From an uncultured Bacillaceae bacterium (GTDB lineage Bacteria; Bacillota; Bacilli; Bacillales; Caldibacillaceae): a stretch of 64,000 bases of DNA. The notes beneath the pieces are model-generated. The model saw only the letters and a list, made by a program, of their open reading frames with translations. It did not search any database and was not told where the DNA came from. The translations under genes were made by a program, and so were the position numbers. Positions 1 to 8,480 of the stretch are shown here, in pieces. The stretch's first letter is position 1, and every line of letters starts with the position of its first letter. The stretch spans positions 124,001 through 188,000 of the forward strand of contig CALGYZ010000054.1 of NCBI GenBank assembly GCA_937934645.1, given 5' to 3'.

Positions 1-1827
1 CCTGAAGGTCTTCCGGCAATTGTCACGATTGTTTTATCCCTGGGCGTCCAGCGTATGATTAAGAAAAACGCGATTGTAAGAAAGTTGTCTGCCGTTGAGA
101 CATTGGGTTGTGCCTCGGTCATTTGTTCCGATAAAACCGGAACCATGACCCAAAATAAAATGACGGTCACTCATCTTTGGGCAAATAATCAGCTGTTGAC
201 GGCAACGGGACAAGGTTATGATCCCCAAGGGCATTTTTACTTAAAGGACCGGGTGGTAAATCCGGTAAAGGACCCCCATTTCAACAAGCTGCTAACATTC
301 GGCATGTTATGCAACCATGCAGTTTTAGTGAGAGATAAAGACCAATACCGTATTGACGGCGATCCGACCGAAGGAGCTTTGCTGGTTGCCGCGATGAAAG
401 CCGGTTTTTCACGGGAACATCTCTTGAACGAGTATAAAATAGTTCAGGAATTTCCTTTTGATTCGGAAAGAAAAATGATGACCGTTATTATAGAGGATAA
501 AAAAGGGAACCGGTATGCCGTAACAAAGGGTGCTCCCGACGTTTTAATCAGGATCAGCGGGTATATTTATGCAGACGGGAAAAAGCAATATTTATCAAAC
601 CGTTGGGCCAACATTTTGCAAAACACTGTAGATTTACTTGCTTCGAAAGCATTGAGAACCATCGCTGTTGCATATAAACCTGTTCCGAAGCGGAACTTTG
701 TCCATGAAAAAGAGGTGGAAAATGACTTAATATTTATCGGACTTGAAGGTATGATGGACCCGCCTCGTCCTGAAGTAAAAAGGGCAATTGAAGAATGTAA
801 AAATGCCGGTATTAAAACAATTATGATCACAGGAGATTATGCACAAACCGCCAGGGCAATCGGAAAAGAGCTCGGACTTCTGCGGAATGACAGCTTAGTT
901 ATAAACGGCAGTGCACTGAATAAAATGTCCGTCGTAGAGCTGGAAGAAATCGTTGACCGGGTCACTGTTTTTGCACGAGTTTCTCCGGAGCATAAACTGA
1001 AAATTGTGAAAGCCTTACAAAATAAAGGACATATTGTTGCAATGACCGGCGACGGTGTAAATGATGCACCAGCAATTAAAGCTGCGGACATCGGTATAGC
1101 CATGGGGATCACCGGAACGGATGTCGCCAAAGAATCATCGGCCATGGTTCTTCTGGATGATAATTTTGCAACAATTAAGGCTGCAATTCAAGAGGGAAGA
1201 AATATATATGAAAATATACGTAAATTTATCCGTTATTTGTTAGCTTCCAATGTCGGTGAAATCCTGGTCATGCTGTTTGCAATGATATTGGCATTGCCCT
1301 TGCCGCTTGTTCCGATTCAAATATTGTGGGTGAATCTGGTGACAGACGGATTGCCGGCCATGGCGCTTGGGCTGGACCAGCCGGAAGAGGACGTTATGAA
1401 AAGAAGTCCGCGCCACCCGAACGAAGGAATTTTTGCCAGACGGCTGGGCTGGAAAATCATTTCCCGGGGATTTTTAATCGGGATTGCCACGTTATTCGCC
1501 TTCATTGCAGTGTACAAACAAAATCCCGGTCAGCTGGAATACGCACAAACCGTAGCCTTTGCCACCCTTGTGCTTGCCCAGTTAATCCATGTTTTTGATT
1601 GCCGGAGTGAACATTCTATATTTGCCCGCAATCCGTTTGAAAATAAATATCTCGTATGGGCAGTTATATCAAGCATTGTATTAACGTTAATCGTTATCTA
1701 CTATCCACCGTTACAAACGATTTTCCACACGGTTCCGGTTGTACCGCGTGACTGGTTATTAATCATTGCAATGGCTTCTATTCCGACATTTTTGTTAGCA
1801 GGCTCACTGTTTTTGCCAAAAAAATAA
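1..1827 (+). CDS. yloB: Calcium-transporting P-type ATPase, 3' part (5' end outside window)
   Basis: C-terminal 608 residues of a P2A-type cation ATPase, open in frame 1 from the first base. The visible part begins with the M4 ion-site motif PEGLPA, followed by the phosphorylation site CSDKTGT (Asp at visible residue about 44), the nucleotide-binding KGAP (about 178) and the hinge TGDGVNDAPAIKAADIG (about 348). Hydrophobic segments from about residue 400 fit M5-M10. The protein should pump Ca2+ (or Mn2+) across the cell membrane using ATP. B. subtilis YloB, also just upstream of yloC, is a SERCA-like Ca2+ ATPase, so both context and motifs agree. The missing 5' part would hold the actuator domain and M1-M3. 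Ion specificity is inferred from family. Confidence 0.93.
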   Translation, partial: PEGLPAIVTIVLSLGVQRMIKKNAIVRKLSAVETLGCASVICSDKTGTMTQNKMTVTHLWANNQLLTATGQGYDPQGHFYLKDRVVNPVKDPHFNKLLTFGMLCNHAVLVRDKDQYRIDGDPTEGALLVAAMKAGFSREHLLNEYKIVQEFPFDSERKMMTVIIEDKKGNRYAVTKGAPDVLIRISGYIYADGKKQYLSNRWANILQNTVDLLASKALRTIAVAYKPVPKRNFVHEKEVENDLIFIGLEGMMDPPRPEVKRAIEECKNAGIKTIMITGDYAQTARAIGKELGLLRNDSLVINGSALNKMSVVELEEIVDRVTVFARVSPEHKLKIVKALQNKGHIVAMTGDGVNDAPAIKAADIGIAMGITGTDVAKESSAMVLLDDNFATIKAAIQEGRNIYENIRKFIRYLLASNVGEILVMLFAMILALPLPLVPIQILWVNLVTDGLPAMALGLDQPEEDVMKRSPRHPNEGIFARRLGWKIISRGFLIGIATLFAFIAVYKQNPGQLEYAQTVAFATLVLAQLIHVFDCRSEHSIFARNPFENKYLVWAVISSIVLTLIVIYYPPLQTIFHTVPVVPRDWLLIIAMASIPTFLLAGSLFLPKK

Positions 1828-1839
1828 TTATGTTATAAT
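1813..1839 (+). promoter_or_regulatory. Possible sigma-A promoter before yloC
   Basis: A consensus -10 TATAAT (1834-1839) lies just after the ATPase stop. The -35 is weaker: TTGCCA at 1813-1818 with a short 15-bp spacer, or TTTGCC with 16. Transcription would start near 1846, exactly where the next hairpin begins. Confidence 0.4.
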
Positions 1840-1845
1840 AGTAAG

Positions 1846-1902
1846 AGGTTTGTTTGTGCCGGTCTGGAACATTAGCTTTCAGACACGGACCAAACCTTTT
1901 TT
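1846..1902 (+). terminator. Imperfect hairpin plus T-run between yloB and yloC
   Basis: AGGTTTG (1846-1852) pairs with CAAACCT (1891-1897), and GTCTG (1862-1866) with CAGAC (1880-1884) inside it, followed by a run of T. It fits an intrinsic terminator for the ATPase gene. Because it sits right behind a -10 box it could also act as a leader attenuator for yloC. Confidence 0.6.
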
Positions 1903-1938
1903 CAATTTTTGGTGAAACTCGGGAAATGTGGTGATGAA

Positions 1939-2814
1939 ATGATATGCAGTATGACCGGCTACGGCAGGGCTGTACGGGAAATGGACGGAATCATGATCAC
2001 GGTGGAAATCCGCTCGGTAAACCACCGTTATATTGATTACCATATACGTTTGCCGCAAACATTTATGAAACTGGAAGAGAAAATCAAAAAGGTTTGTCAA
2101 AAATATATTTCCCGTGGCCGTCTTGACTGCTACATTAAAATTGACGGCACGAATTTAACAAACCGCTCTTTACATATTGACTGGGAGTTGTTGGATGATT
2201 ATTATCAATTCGTAAACTGTTTGAAGGAACGGTATAATATTAAGGAAAACATTGGTTTGTCTGCATTTTTGCATAAGCAGGATCTCATATCCATCGTTGA
2301 GCAGGAAGAAGATCTAGATGAAATTGATGAGCTGATTCTGTCAACAGTTGAGGAAGCTGTTCAAAATTTAAAAAACATGCGTATAATGGAAGGAAAAGCA
2401 TTAGAAAGTGAACTTCGAAACTATGTGGAAAAAATCGAGAATTTTATTAGTTTAGTTGAACAAATTGCTCCCCAAGTGAAGGAAAATTATGAAGAAAAGC
2501 TCCGGAACCGTTTGAATGAATATACAAACGGAATGTTTGATGAATCAAGGGTATTGACCGAGGTTGCCGTATTTGCCGAGCGTTGTGATATTTCTGAAGA
2601 ACTGACCAGGCTGAGAAGCCATTTGAACCAGTTCAGGTTAAATTTGGATGCGAATATACCGGTAGGTCGGAAGCTTGATTTTATTGTTCAGGAAATGAAC
2701 CGTGAAGTAAACACAATCGCATCCAAAGCAAATGACCGCGAAATCAGTTTGTATGTTGTGGAGCTGAAAAGCCTGTTGGAAAAAATTCGTGAACAAATAC
2801 AAAATATTGAATAG
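1939..2814 (+). CDS. yloC: YicC/YloC family endoribonuclease-like protein
   Basis: Predicted 291-residue protein beginning MICSMTGYGRA, the signature start of the YicC/YloC family, with the conserved C-terminal DUF1732 block (ending near KLDFIVQEMNREVNTI, then IGSKAN-like IASKAND). Length equals B. subtilis YloC. Family members have been reported to act on RNA as endoribonucleases; that role is from the literature, not visible here. I start at ATG 1939, with GGTGAT about 5 bases upstream, rather than the earlier in-frame GTG at 1909, because MI-S-MTGYG is the family N terminus. Unlike in B. subtilis, gmk follows directly with no remA between. Confidence 0.93.
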   Translation: MICSMTGYGRAVREMDGIMITVEIRSVNHRYIDYHIRLPQTFMKLEEKIKKVCQKYISRGRLDCYIKIDGTNLTNRSLHIDWELLDDYYQFVNCLKERYNIKENIGLSAFLHKQDLISIVEQEEDLDEIDELILSTVEEAVQNLKNMRIMEGKALESELRNYVEKIENFISLVEQIAPQVKENYEEKLRNRLNEYTNGMFDESRVLTEVAVFAERCDISEELTRLRSHLNQFRLNLDANIPVGRKLDFIVQEMNREVNTIASKANDREISLYVVELKSLLEKIREQIQNIE

Positions 2815-2849
2815 AATCGGGTAATGACTGTTAAAGGAAAGGTGAAACT

Positions 2850-3470
2850 ATGGAACAAGAAAGAGGATTGCTGATCGTGCTTTCCGGACCGTCCGGTGTA
2901 GGAAAAGGAACTGTTAGGAAAGCAGTATTCGCCGAGTCGGATGTGGAATTTGAATATTCAATTTCCGCAACATCCAGGCCGAAAAGACCGGGAGAAGTTG
3001 ACGGAGTGGATTATTATTTTAAGACCCGGGAAGAGTTTGAAAAAATGATCGAAAACGGAGAGCTTTTGGAATATACGGAGTATGTCGGAAACTATTACGG
3101 AACGCCAATTGATTATGTAGAAAAAACTTTGGCCAGCGGAAAAGACGTTTTTCTGGAAATTGAAGTAGAAGGGGCGAAACAAGTGCGGGAAAAGTATCCG
3201 GACGGATTGTTTATTTTCTTAATCCCGCCAAGTTTGTCAGAATTGGAAAAACGGATTAAAAACAGGGGAACGGAATCCGATGATTTGATCCGTGACCGGT
3301 TAGAAGTGGCAAAGAAAGAATTACAAATGATGAATTTGTATGATTATGTGATTGAAAATGATAAAGTCGAAAATGCAGTTCAAAAAATCAAATCGATCGT
3401 GATTGCCGAACATTGCCGGAGGTCCCGAATTGAAAATAAGATAAAAAAGTTACTAGGAGTTGATGAGTAA
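2850..3470 (+). CDS. gmk: Guanylate kinase
   Basis: 206 residues, the usual length. Phosphorylates GMP (and dGMP) to GDP using ATP in the cytoplasm; essential for GTP supply and a target of (p)ppGpp in Bacillaceae. The P-loop SGPSGVGKGT is at residues about 11-20, followed by the GMP-binding stretch SATSRPKRPGEVDGVDYYF (about 37-55) and EYVGNYYGTP in the lid region. A strong site (AAAGGAAAGGTG) precedes ATG 2850. It sits 35 bp after yloC and its stop codon shares one base with the rpoZ start, so gmk and rpoZ are translationally coupled. Confidence 0.97.
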   Translation: MEQERGLLIVLSGPSGVGKGTVRKAVFAESDVEFEYSISATSRPKRPGEVDGVDYYFKTREEFEKMIENGELLEYTEYVGNYYGTPIDYVEKTLASGKDVFLEIEVEGAKQVREKYPDGLFIFLIPPSLSELEKRIKNRGTESDDLIRDRLEVAKKELQMMNLYDYVIENDKVENAVQKIKSIVIAEHCRRSRIENKIKKLLGVDE

Positions 3471-3679
3471 TGCTTTATCCTTCCATAGACTCCCTGATGG
3501 AAAAAATCCCTTCAAAATATTTGCTCGTAACCATTGCAGCAAAACGTGCCCGTGAAATACAAGATACGAATGAACTGCTGGTCGAAAAAGAAAAATACCG
3601 TTCGGTTAAAAACGTCGGCAAATCACTGGAAGAAATCGATGCGAATTTAGTCGTATTATCGCTAGACGAAGAAGAATGA
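3470..3679 (+). CDS. rpoZ: RNA polymerase omega subunit
   Basis: 69 residues, matching the Firmicute omega subunit that binds the beta' C-terminal tail and helps polymerase assembly. The conserved core YLLVTIAAKRAREIQ is at residues about 17-31. The ATG at 3470 overlaps the gmk TAA by one base (TAATG). It is the last gene of the yloC-gmk-rpoZ unit; a strong terminator follows 10 bases after its stop. Confidence 0.96.
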   Translation: MLYPSIDSLMEKIPSKYLLVTIAAKRAREIQDTNELLVEKEKYRSVKNVGKSLEEIDANLVVLSLDEEE

Positions 3680-3688
3680 AGAACGCAT

Positions 3689-3722
3689 AAGCAACCGGTA
3701 TCCGGTTGCTTCTTCATTTTTT
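3689..3722 (+). terminator. Intrinsic terminator after rpoZ
   Basis: Perfect 10-bp stem AAGCAACCGG / CCGGTTGCTT around a TAT loop, followed by CTTCATTTTTT. It separates rpoZ from coaBC. Confidence 0.9.
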
Positions 3723-3812
3723 ACAAATATTCCTGATTGAAAAATATAAAAATCGGAAGATTATATTTACCGGAAAATTTTATGCAGAATGATACGGGCT
3801 ATTTTTCTTTTG

Positions 3813-3821
3813 TGGTATGAT
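3813..3821 (+). promoter_or_regulatory. Possible extended -10 promoter for coaBC
   Basis: TGGTATGAT reads as an extended -10 (TG-N-TATGAT, -10 at 3816-3821). No good -35 lies 17 bp upstream. It is the best candidate in the 195-bp gap after the rpoZ terminator. Confidence 0.4.
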
Positions 3822-3873
3822 TTTAAAAGAAAGAAAACCACCGGAGTGCAAAGTTTTTCAAAAAGGAGAATAA

Positions 3874-5079
3874 ATGATGGAGAAGAAAAATATTTTACTG
3901 TGTGTTACAGGAGGCATTGCAGCTTACAAAGCCGTTGCACTTGCCAGCAAACTGACACAAAATGATTTTAATGTCAAAGTCATGATGTCAAGAAATGCAA
4001 CGAAGTTTGTAACCCCTTTATCCTTTCAATCTGTTTCCAGAAATAATGTTTATGTTGATACGTTTGATGAGAAAGACCCGGAAAAAATTGCTCATATTGA
4101 TTTGGCAGAGTGGCCAGACTTAATTTTAATTGCGCCACTGACGGCGAATATGATCGGTAAGCTTGCGAACGGTATTGCGGATGATATGATTTCGACGACT
4201 CTTCTGGCCACAACAAAACCTGTTTTTGGTGCACCGGCAATGAATGTGCATATGTATCAGCATCCGGCTGTTCAAAATAACATGAAGCGCCTGGAACAAT
4301 ACGGATACCGGTTTATTGAACCGAATGAAGGTTACTTGGCCTGCGGTTATGTCGGAAAAGGCCGGATGGAAGAGCCCGAAACGATTGTCGAATTTGTGAA
4401 AGATTATTTTCAGCGCATAAAAGATCCGCTTTTATCAGGAAAAACTGTTGTAGTTACGGCAGGGCCGACCCGCGAAAGAATAGATCCGGTGCGTTATTTA
4501 TCAAATTTCTCCAGCGGAAAAATGGGATATGCCCTGGCGCAGGCAGCTTCTGATTTTGGGGCTGATGTTATTCTTATATCCGGTCCTGTACAGCTTGCAC
4601 CGCCAAAAAGTGCTACGTTCATTTCAGTAGAAAGCACAAAAGAAATGTATGATGCCACAATAAAATATTATGAACAAGCCGATATCGTCATTAAGGCGGC
4701 TGCAGTCAGCGACTATCGTGCAAAAATTGTACATGAAAATAAAATTAAAAAAGCCAGTGAGAATCTTATCATTGAGTTGGAAAGAACGGAAGATATATTA
4801 TTCGAGCTGGGAAAAAGAAAAAGCCGGCAATTTTTAATCGGCTTTGCGGCGGAAACAGACCGGATTGAGGAATATGCAAAAGAAAAATTGGAAAAAAAGA
4901 ATGCGGATATGATTGTCGCCAATGATGTTACCCGGGAAGGAGCAGGATTTGGAACGGACACAAATATTGTTACGATTTTTAAAAGGGACGGCAGCTCAAA
5001 GATGTTGCCGAAATTGTCCAAATATGATACAGCCGTTGAAATATTAAAAGAGGCGATTGAAACGATGAAGGACGGATAA
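3874..5079 (+). CDS. coaBC: Bifunctional phosphopantothenoylcysteine decarboxylase / phosphopantothenate-cysteine ligase
   Basis: 401-residue fusion of the two middle steps of coenzyme A synthesis. The N-terminal CoaC flavoprotein half (about 1-180) contains PAMNVHMYQHPAV for FMN/substrate binding and ACGYVGKGRM with the catalytic Cys. The C-terminal CoaB half (about 185-400) contains TAGPTRERIDPVRYLSNFSS and the lysine-rich KIKK loop. It joins CTP-activated phosphopantothenate to Cys and then decarboxylates the product to 4'-phosphopantetheine. Start at ATG 3874 (or the adjacent ATG 3877) behind AAAAAGGAG. It is two bases from priA, so the genes are cotranscribed. Confidence 0.96.
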   Translation: MMEKKNILLCVTGGIAAYKAVALASKLTQNDFNVKVMMSRNATKFVTPLSFQSVSRNNVYVDTFDEKDPEKIAHIDLAEWPDLILIAPLTANMIGKLANGIADDMISTTLLATTKPVFGAPAMNVHMYQHPAVQNNMKRLEQYGYRFIEPNEGYLACGYVGKGRMEEPETIVEFVKDYFQRIKDPLLSGKTVVVTAGPTRERIDPVRYLSNFSSGKMGYALAQAASDFGADVILISGPVQLAPPKSATFISVESTKEMYDATIKYYEQADIVIKAAAVSDYRAKIVHENKIKKASENLIIELERTEDILFELGKRKSRQFLIGFAAETDRIEEYAKEKLEKKNADMIVANDVTREGAGFGTDTNIVTIFKRDGSSKMLPKLSKYDTAVEILKEAIETMKDG

Positions 5080-5081
5080 TA

Positions 5082-7493
5082 ATGAAAAATATTGCAAGTG
5101 TGATCGTTGATGTCCCTTCATTACAGACGAATAAAACTTTTGACTATAAAATTCCCGGTGAACTCGTCGAATATGCAAAAAAAGGTATGCGCGTAATCGT
5201 TCCTTTCGGTAGGCGGAACGTCCAGGGGTTTATTGTTGATCTTAAAGACCATTCGCCAATTAAAGAATTAAAAGAAATTATTGAACTTATGGATCTTGAG
5301 CCGGTCTTGACGGAAGAATTGCTCGAACTGGGCGATTATCTCGCTGAGACTACGTTATGCTTAAAAATTACCGCTTTCCAAGCAATGCTTCCGCCGGCTC
5401 TGAAAGCAAAATATGAAAAATATTTAGTATTACGCGGCAGCATGGCGGACGTACCCGAACCGCTTAAAGAAATGTTCGCAAAAATTAATAAAGTAAATTG
5501 GAAAGAAGCAGAAAAAAATGTTCCATTACCGTGTTTATACAAGAAAGTCCGGAACGGATTATTCGATGTGATGTATGAAGTAAAAAGCAAGGGAAGAAAG
5601 AAAAAAAATATTTATTACTTACCTGCAGCAGAAAAGGAACAATTCATTAAAAATATAGAACAACAAAAAAGACTGGGAGAAAAACAAAAGAAAATTTTAA
5701 ATATATTTATAAATCATTTTCAACCGTTTTCAGTTAAACAAATGGAGCAACATGTACCCGGGGCAAGGGCAGTTTTAAACAATCTGGTTAAAAGAGGTCT
5801 GTTAAAAAAAGAAGAACATGAAGTATACCGCGATCCGTATGCAGGATATAATTTTAAACAAACGAAACCACTCAAACTGACCGTTGAGCAGGAAAAAGCA
5901 ATTGTCCCGATTCTTGACTCTATCGCGCAGAATGAACATAGAGTGTTTCTTTTACATGGGGTAACAGGAAGCGGAAAAACAGAAATATACTTGCAGGCGA
6001 TAGAAAAAGTCATCAATAAAGGAAAAGAAGCAATCGTACTCGTTCCTGAAATTTCATTAACCCCGCAAATGGTTGAACGGTTTAAAGGACGCTTCGGCAA
6101 TAATGTCGCCGTACTCCACAGCGCGCTTTCCACAGGGGAAAAGTATGATGAATGGCGTAAAGTGCAAAGAGGGGAAGTACAAGTAGTTGTCGGGGCACGT
6201 TCGGCCATTTTTGCCCCCTTTGAAAATATTGGGATGATCATCATTGATGAAGAACATGAAACGACATACAAACAGGAAGATTATCCAAAATACCATGCAC
6301 GTGATGTGGCCCTAAAGCGTGGGAAAAAACATAACTGTCCGGTTGTGCTGGGCAGTGCAACACCATCACTGGAATCTGCGGCACGCGCACAAAAAAATGT
6401 TTATCAATTATTACCGTTGACCGAAAGAATAAACAAGGCCGCTCTTCCAAAAGTGCGGATCGTTGACATGCGGGATGAATTAAAATCCGGCAATCGTTCC
6501 ATGTTTTCAAAAGTTCTTCTAGAAGCAATCAAAGACCGTTTGGAAAAGTCAGAACAAATTGTATTAATGTTAAACCGCCGTGGATATTCGTCGTTTGTCA
6601 TGTGCCGGGACTGCGGGTTTGTCGTGCAGTGCCCGTATTGTGATATTTCTTTAACTTATCATAAAGTTACCGATCAGGTTAAATGTCATTATTGCGGTTT
6701 TGAGGCCGTCACCCCCCGGGTTTGTCCCGAGTGCAACAGCAAACATATACGCTTTTTTGGAACAGGTACACAAAGAGTGGAAGAAGAGTTGGGGAAAATT
6801 TTGCCGAAAGCAAGAGTGATCCGCATGGATGTCGATACGACCGGAAGAAAGGGAGCCCATGAGAAGCTGTTGAGAGACTTTGGAGAACATAAAGCGGATA
6901 TCTTATTAGGTACACAAATGATCGCCAAGGGACTTGATTTTCCAAAAATCACCCTTGTCGGTGTATTGTCCGCAGACAGTTCCTTGCATATTCCTGACTT
7001 CCGCTCCAGTGAGAGGACGTTTCAACTGCTTACACAAGTGAGCGGACGTGCAGGCCGCCATGAGCTTCCCGGGGAAGTGATTATTCAAACATACACGCCC
7101 GAACATTACAGTATTCAGTTTGCAAAAAATCATAACTATGATGCCTTCTACCGTTACGAAATGATGGTCAGGAAAAAAGGCCAATATCCGCCTTTTTATT
7201 ATTTGGCCCTTGTTCATGTTAACCATGAAAATATGAATTATGCCTATTCTGTCATAGAAAAAATCACCACATTTTTGCGTGCAAAACTATCGAACCAAGC
7301 GATTGTTTTAGGACCCGCAGCCTCTCCGATTATGAAAATAAAAAATAGATATCGCTACCAGTGTTTGGTAAAATACAAACATGAACCTGATTTAATCCCA
7401 GCATTGAAAAAAATATTGCAACACTTCAGGGAAGATCAGGTTAAAAGAGGTTTAACGGTATCCATTGATTTAAATCCATTCTCCATGATGTAA
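5082..7493 (+). CDS. priA: Primosomal protein N' (replication restart helicase PriA)
   Basis: 803 residues, close to B. subtilis PriA. A superfamily-2 3'-5' DNA helicase that reloads the replisome at stalled forks. Domain order: N-terminal 3'-binding domain (about 1-100), winged helix, helicase lobe 1 with Walker A GVTGSGKTE (about 294) and DEEH box (about 387), a zinc-binding insert with paired cysteines from CRDCG to CPEC (about 507-551), and helicase lobe 2 with the FGTGTQRVEEEL stretch. Starts two bases after coaBC; the ribosome site is inside the coaBC 3' end. In B. subtilis def follows; here fmt follows directly. Confidence 0.97.
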   Translation: MKNIASVIVDVPSLQTNKTFDYKIPGELVEYAKKGMRVIVPFGRRNVQGFIVDLKDHSPIKELKEIIELMDLEPVLTEELLELGDYLAETTLCLKITAFQAMLPPALKAKYEKYLVLRGSMADVPEPLKEMFAKINKVNWKEAEKNVPLPCLYKKVRNGLFDVMYEVKSKGRKKKNIYYLPAAEKEQFIKNIEQQKRLGEKQKKILNIFINHFQPFSVKQMEQHVPGARAVLNNLVKRGLLKKEEHEVYRDPYAGYNFKQTKPLKLTVEQEKAIVPILDSIAQNEHRVFLLHGVTGSGKTEIYLQAIEKVINKGKEAIVLVPEISLTPQMVERFKGRFGNNVAVLHSALSTGEKYDEWRKVQRGEVQVVVGARSAIFAPFENIGMIIIDEEHETTYKQEDYPKYHARDVALKRGKKHNCPVVLGSATPSLESAARAQKNVYQLLPLTERINKAALPKVRIVDMRDELKSGNRSMFSKVLLEAIKDRLEKSEQIVLMLNRRGYSSFVMCRDCGFVVQCPYCDISLTYHKVTDQVKCHYCGFEAVTPRVCPECNSKHIRFFGTGTQRVEEELGKILPKARVIRMDVDTTGRKGAHEKLLRDFGEHKADILLGTQMIAKGLDFPKITLVGVLSADSSLHIPDFRSSERTFQLLTQVSGRAGRHELPGEVIIQTYTPEHYSIQFAKNHNYDAFYRYEMMVRKKGQYPPFYYLALVHVNHENMNYAYSVIEKITTFLRAKLSNQAIVLGPAASPIMKIKNRYRYQCLVKYKHEPDLIPALKKILQHFREDQVKRGLTVSIDLNPFSMM

Positions 7494-7523
7494 GTACCAT
7501 ATATAAAGGCAGGTTTATGAGAG

Positions 7524-8480
7524 ATGACAAAAATCATTTTTATGGGTACACCCGACTTCAGTGTACCGATCTTACGACAACTAATAACAGACGGTTATGA
7601 GATCATCGGGGTTGTAACCCAACCGGACCGTCCAAAGGGAAGAAAACGGATCTTGACACCGCCACCGGTAAAAGTTGAAGCGGTAAAGAACGGGATTCCT
7701 GTGTACCAGCCGGAAAAGATCCGGGACGAAGAGGCAGTGGAAAAAATTTTGGCTTTGCAGCCTGATTTAATTGTAACAGCTGCTTACGGACAAATATTGC
7801 CCCAAAAAATTCTTGATGCACCGAAATACGGCTGCATAAATGTGCATGCCTCTTTATTACCGGAACTAAGGGGCGGTGCACCGATCCACCATGCCATTAT
7901 ACAAGGAAAGAAGGAAACCGGGATTACGATTATGTATATGGTGGAAAAACTGGATGCCGGGGATATTATTTCAAAGGTTGTCGTGCCGATTGATGAAAGG
8001 GATACGGTCGGGACTTTGCATGACAAACTGAGTGAAGCGGGAGCAAAACTTCTAAGCGATACGTTGCCGAAACTGTTAAAAGGTCAAATCACTCCCGTTA
8101 AACAGGATGAAGAGAAAGCGACTTTTGCTTATAACATTACCCGCGAAGATGAAAAGATTGACTGGGAAAAAACCGGGGAAGAAATTTATAATCATATCCG
8201 CGGATTAAATCCCTGGCCAGGGGCATATACAATCCTGGACGGTAAGATATTAAAAATTTGGTGGGGAGAAAAAGTTTCCGCAACAGAGCAAGCTTTACCG
8301 GGAACCATTATTTCTATTGAAAAGGACGGTTTTATTGTTGCTACCGGCAATGATACCGCAATAAAGATCATGGAATTGCAGCCTGCGGGTAAAAAACGGA
8401 TGCCGGCGGAACAATTTCTGCTTGGACAAGCAAATCTTTCAGGTAAACGTTTAGGAGGAAATGATGACGAAGAACGTTAG
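7524..8480 (+). CDS. fmt: Methionyl-tRNA formyltransferase
   Basis: 318 residues. Transfers a formyl group from 10-formyltetrahydrofolate to Met-tRNAfMet for translation initiation. The N-terminal formyltransferase fold shows NVHASLLPELRGGAPIH (about 108-124), the SLLP and catalytic Asn/His region, and FMGTPDFSVP at the start. The C-terminal domain (about 205-318) binds tRNA. The upstream ribosome site is modest (AAAGGCAGG about 10 bases before ATG). Its last 20 bases overlap rsmB. The usual partner def (peptide deformylase) is not adjacent here. Confidence 0.96.
   Translation: MTKIIFMGTPDFSVPILRQLITDGYEIIGVVTQPDRPKGRKRILTPPPVKVEAVKNGIPVYQPEKIRDEEAVEKILALQPDLIVTAAYGQILPQKILDAPKYGCINVHASLLPELRGGAPIHHAIIQGKKETGITIMYMVEKLDAGDIISKVVVPIDERDTVGTLHDKLSEAGAKLLSDTLPKLLKGQITPVKQDEEKATFAYNITREDEKIDWEKTGEEIYNHIRGLNPWPGAYTILDGKILKIWWGEKVSATEQALPGTIISIEKDGFIVATGNDTAIKIMELQPAGKKRMPAEQFLLGQANLSGKRLGGNDDEER

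Noticed and set aside
5720..6271. 183-codon frame on the minus strand inside priA
   Set aside because: Antisense to the conserved helicase core; composition mirrors priA codon use, with no ribosome site and no recognisable domain.
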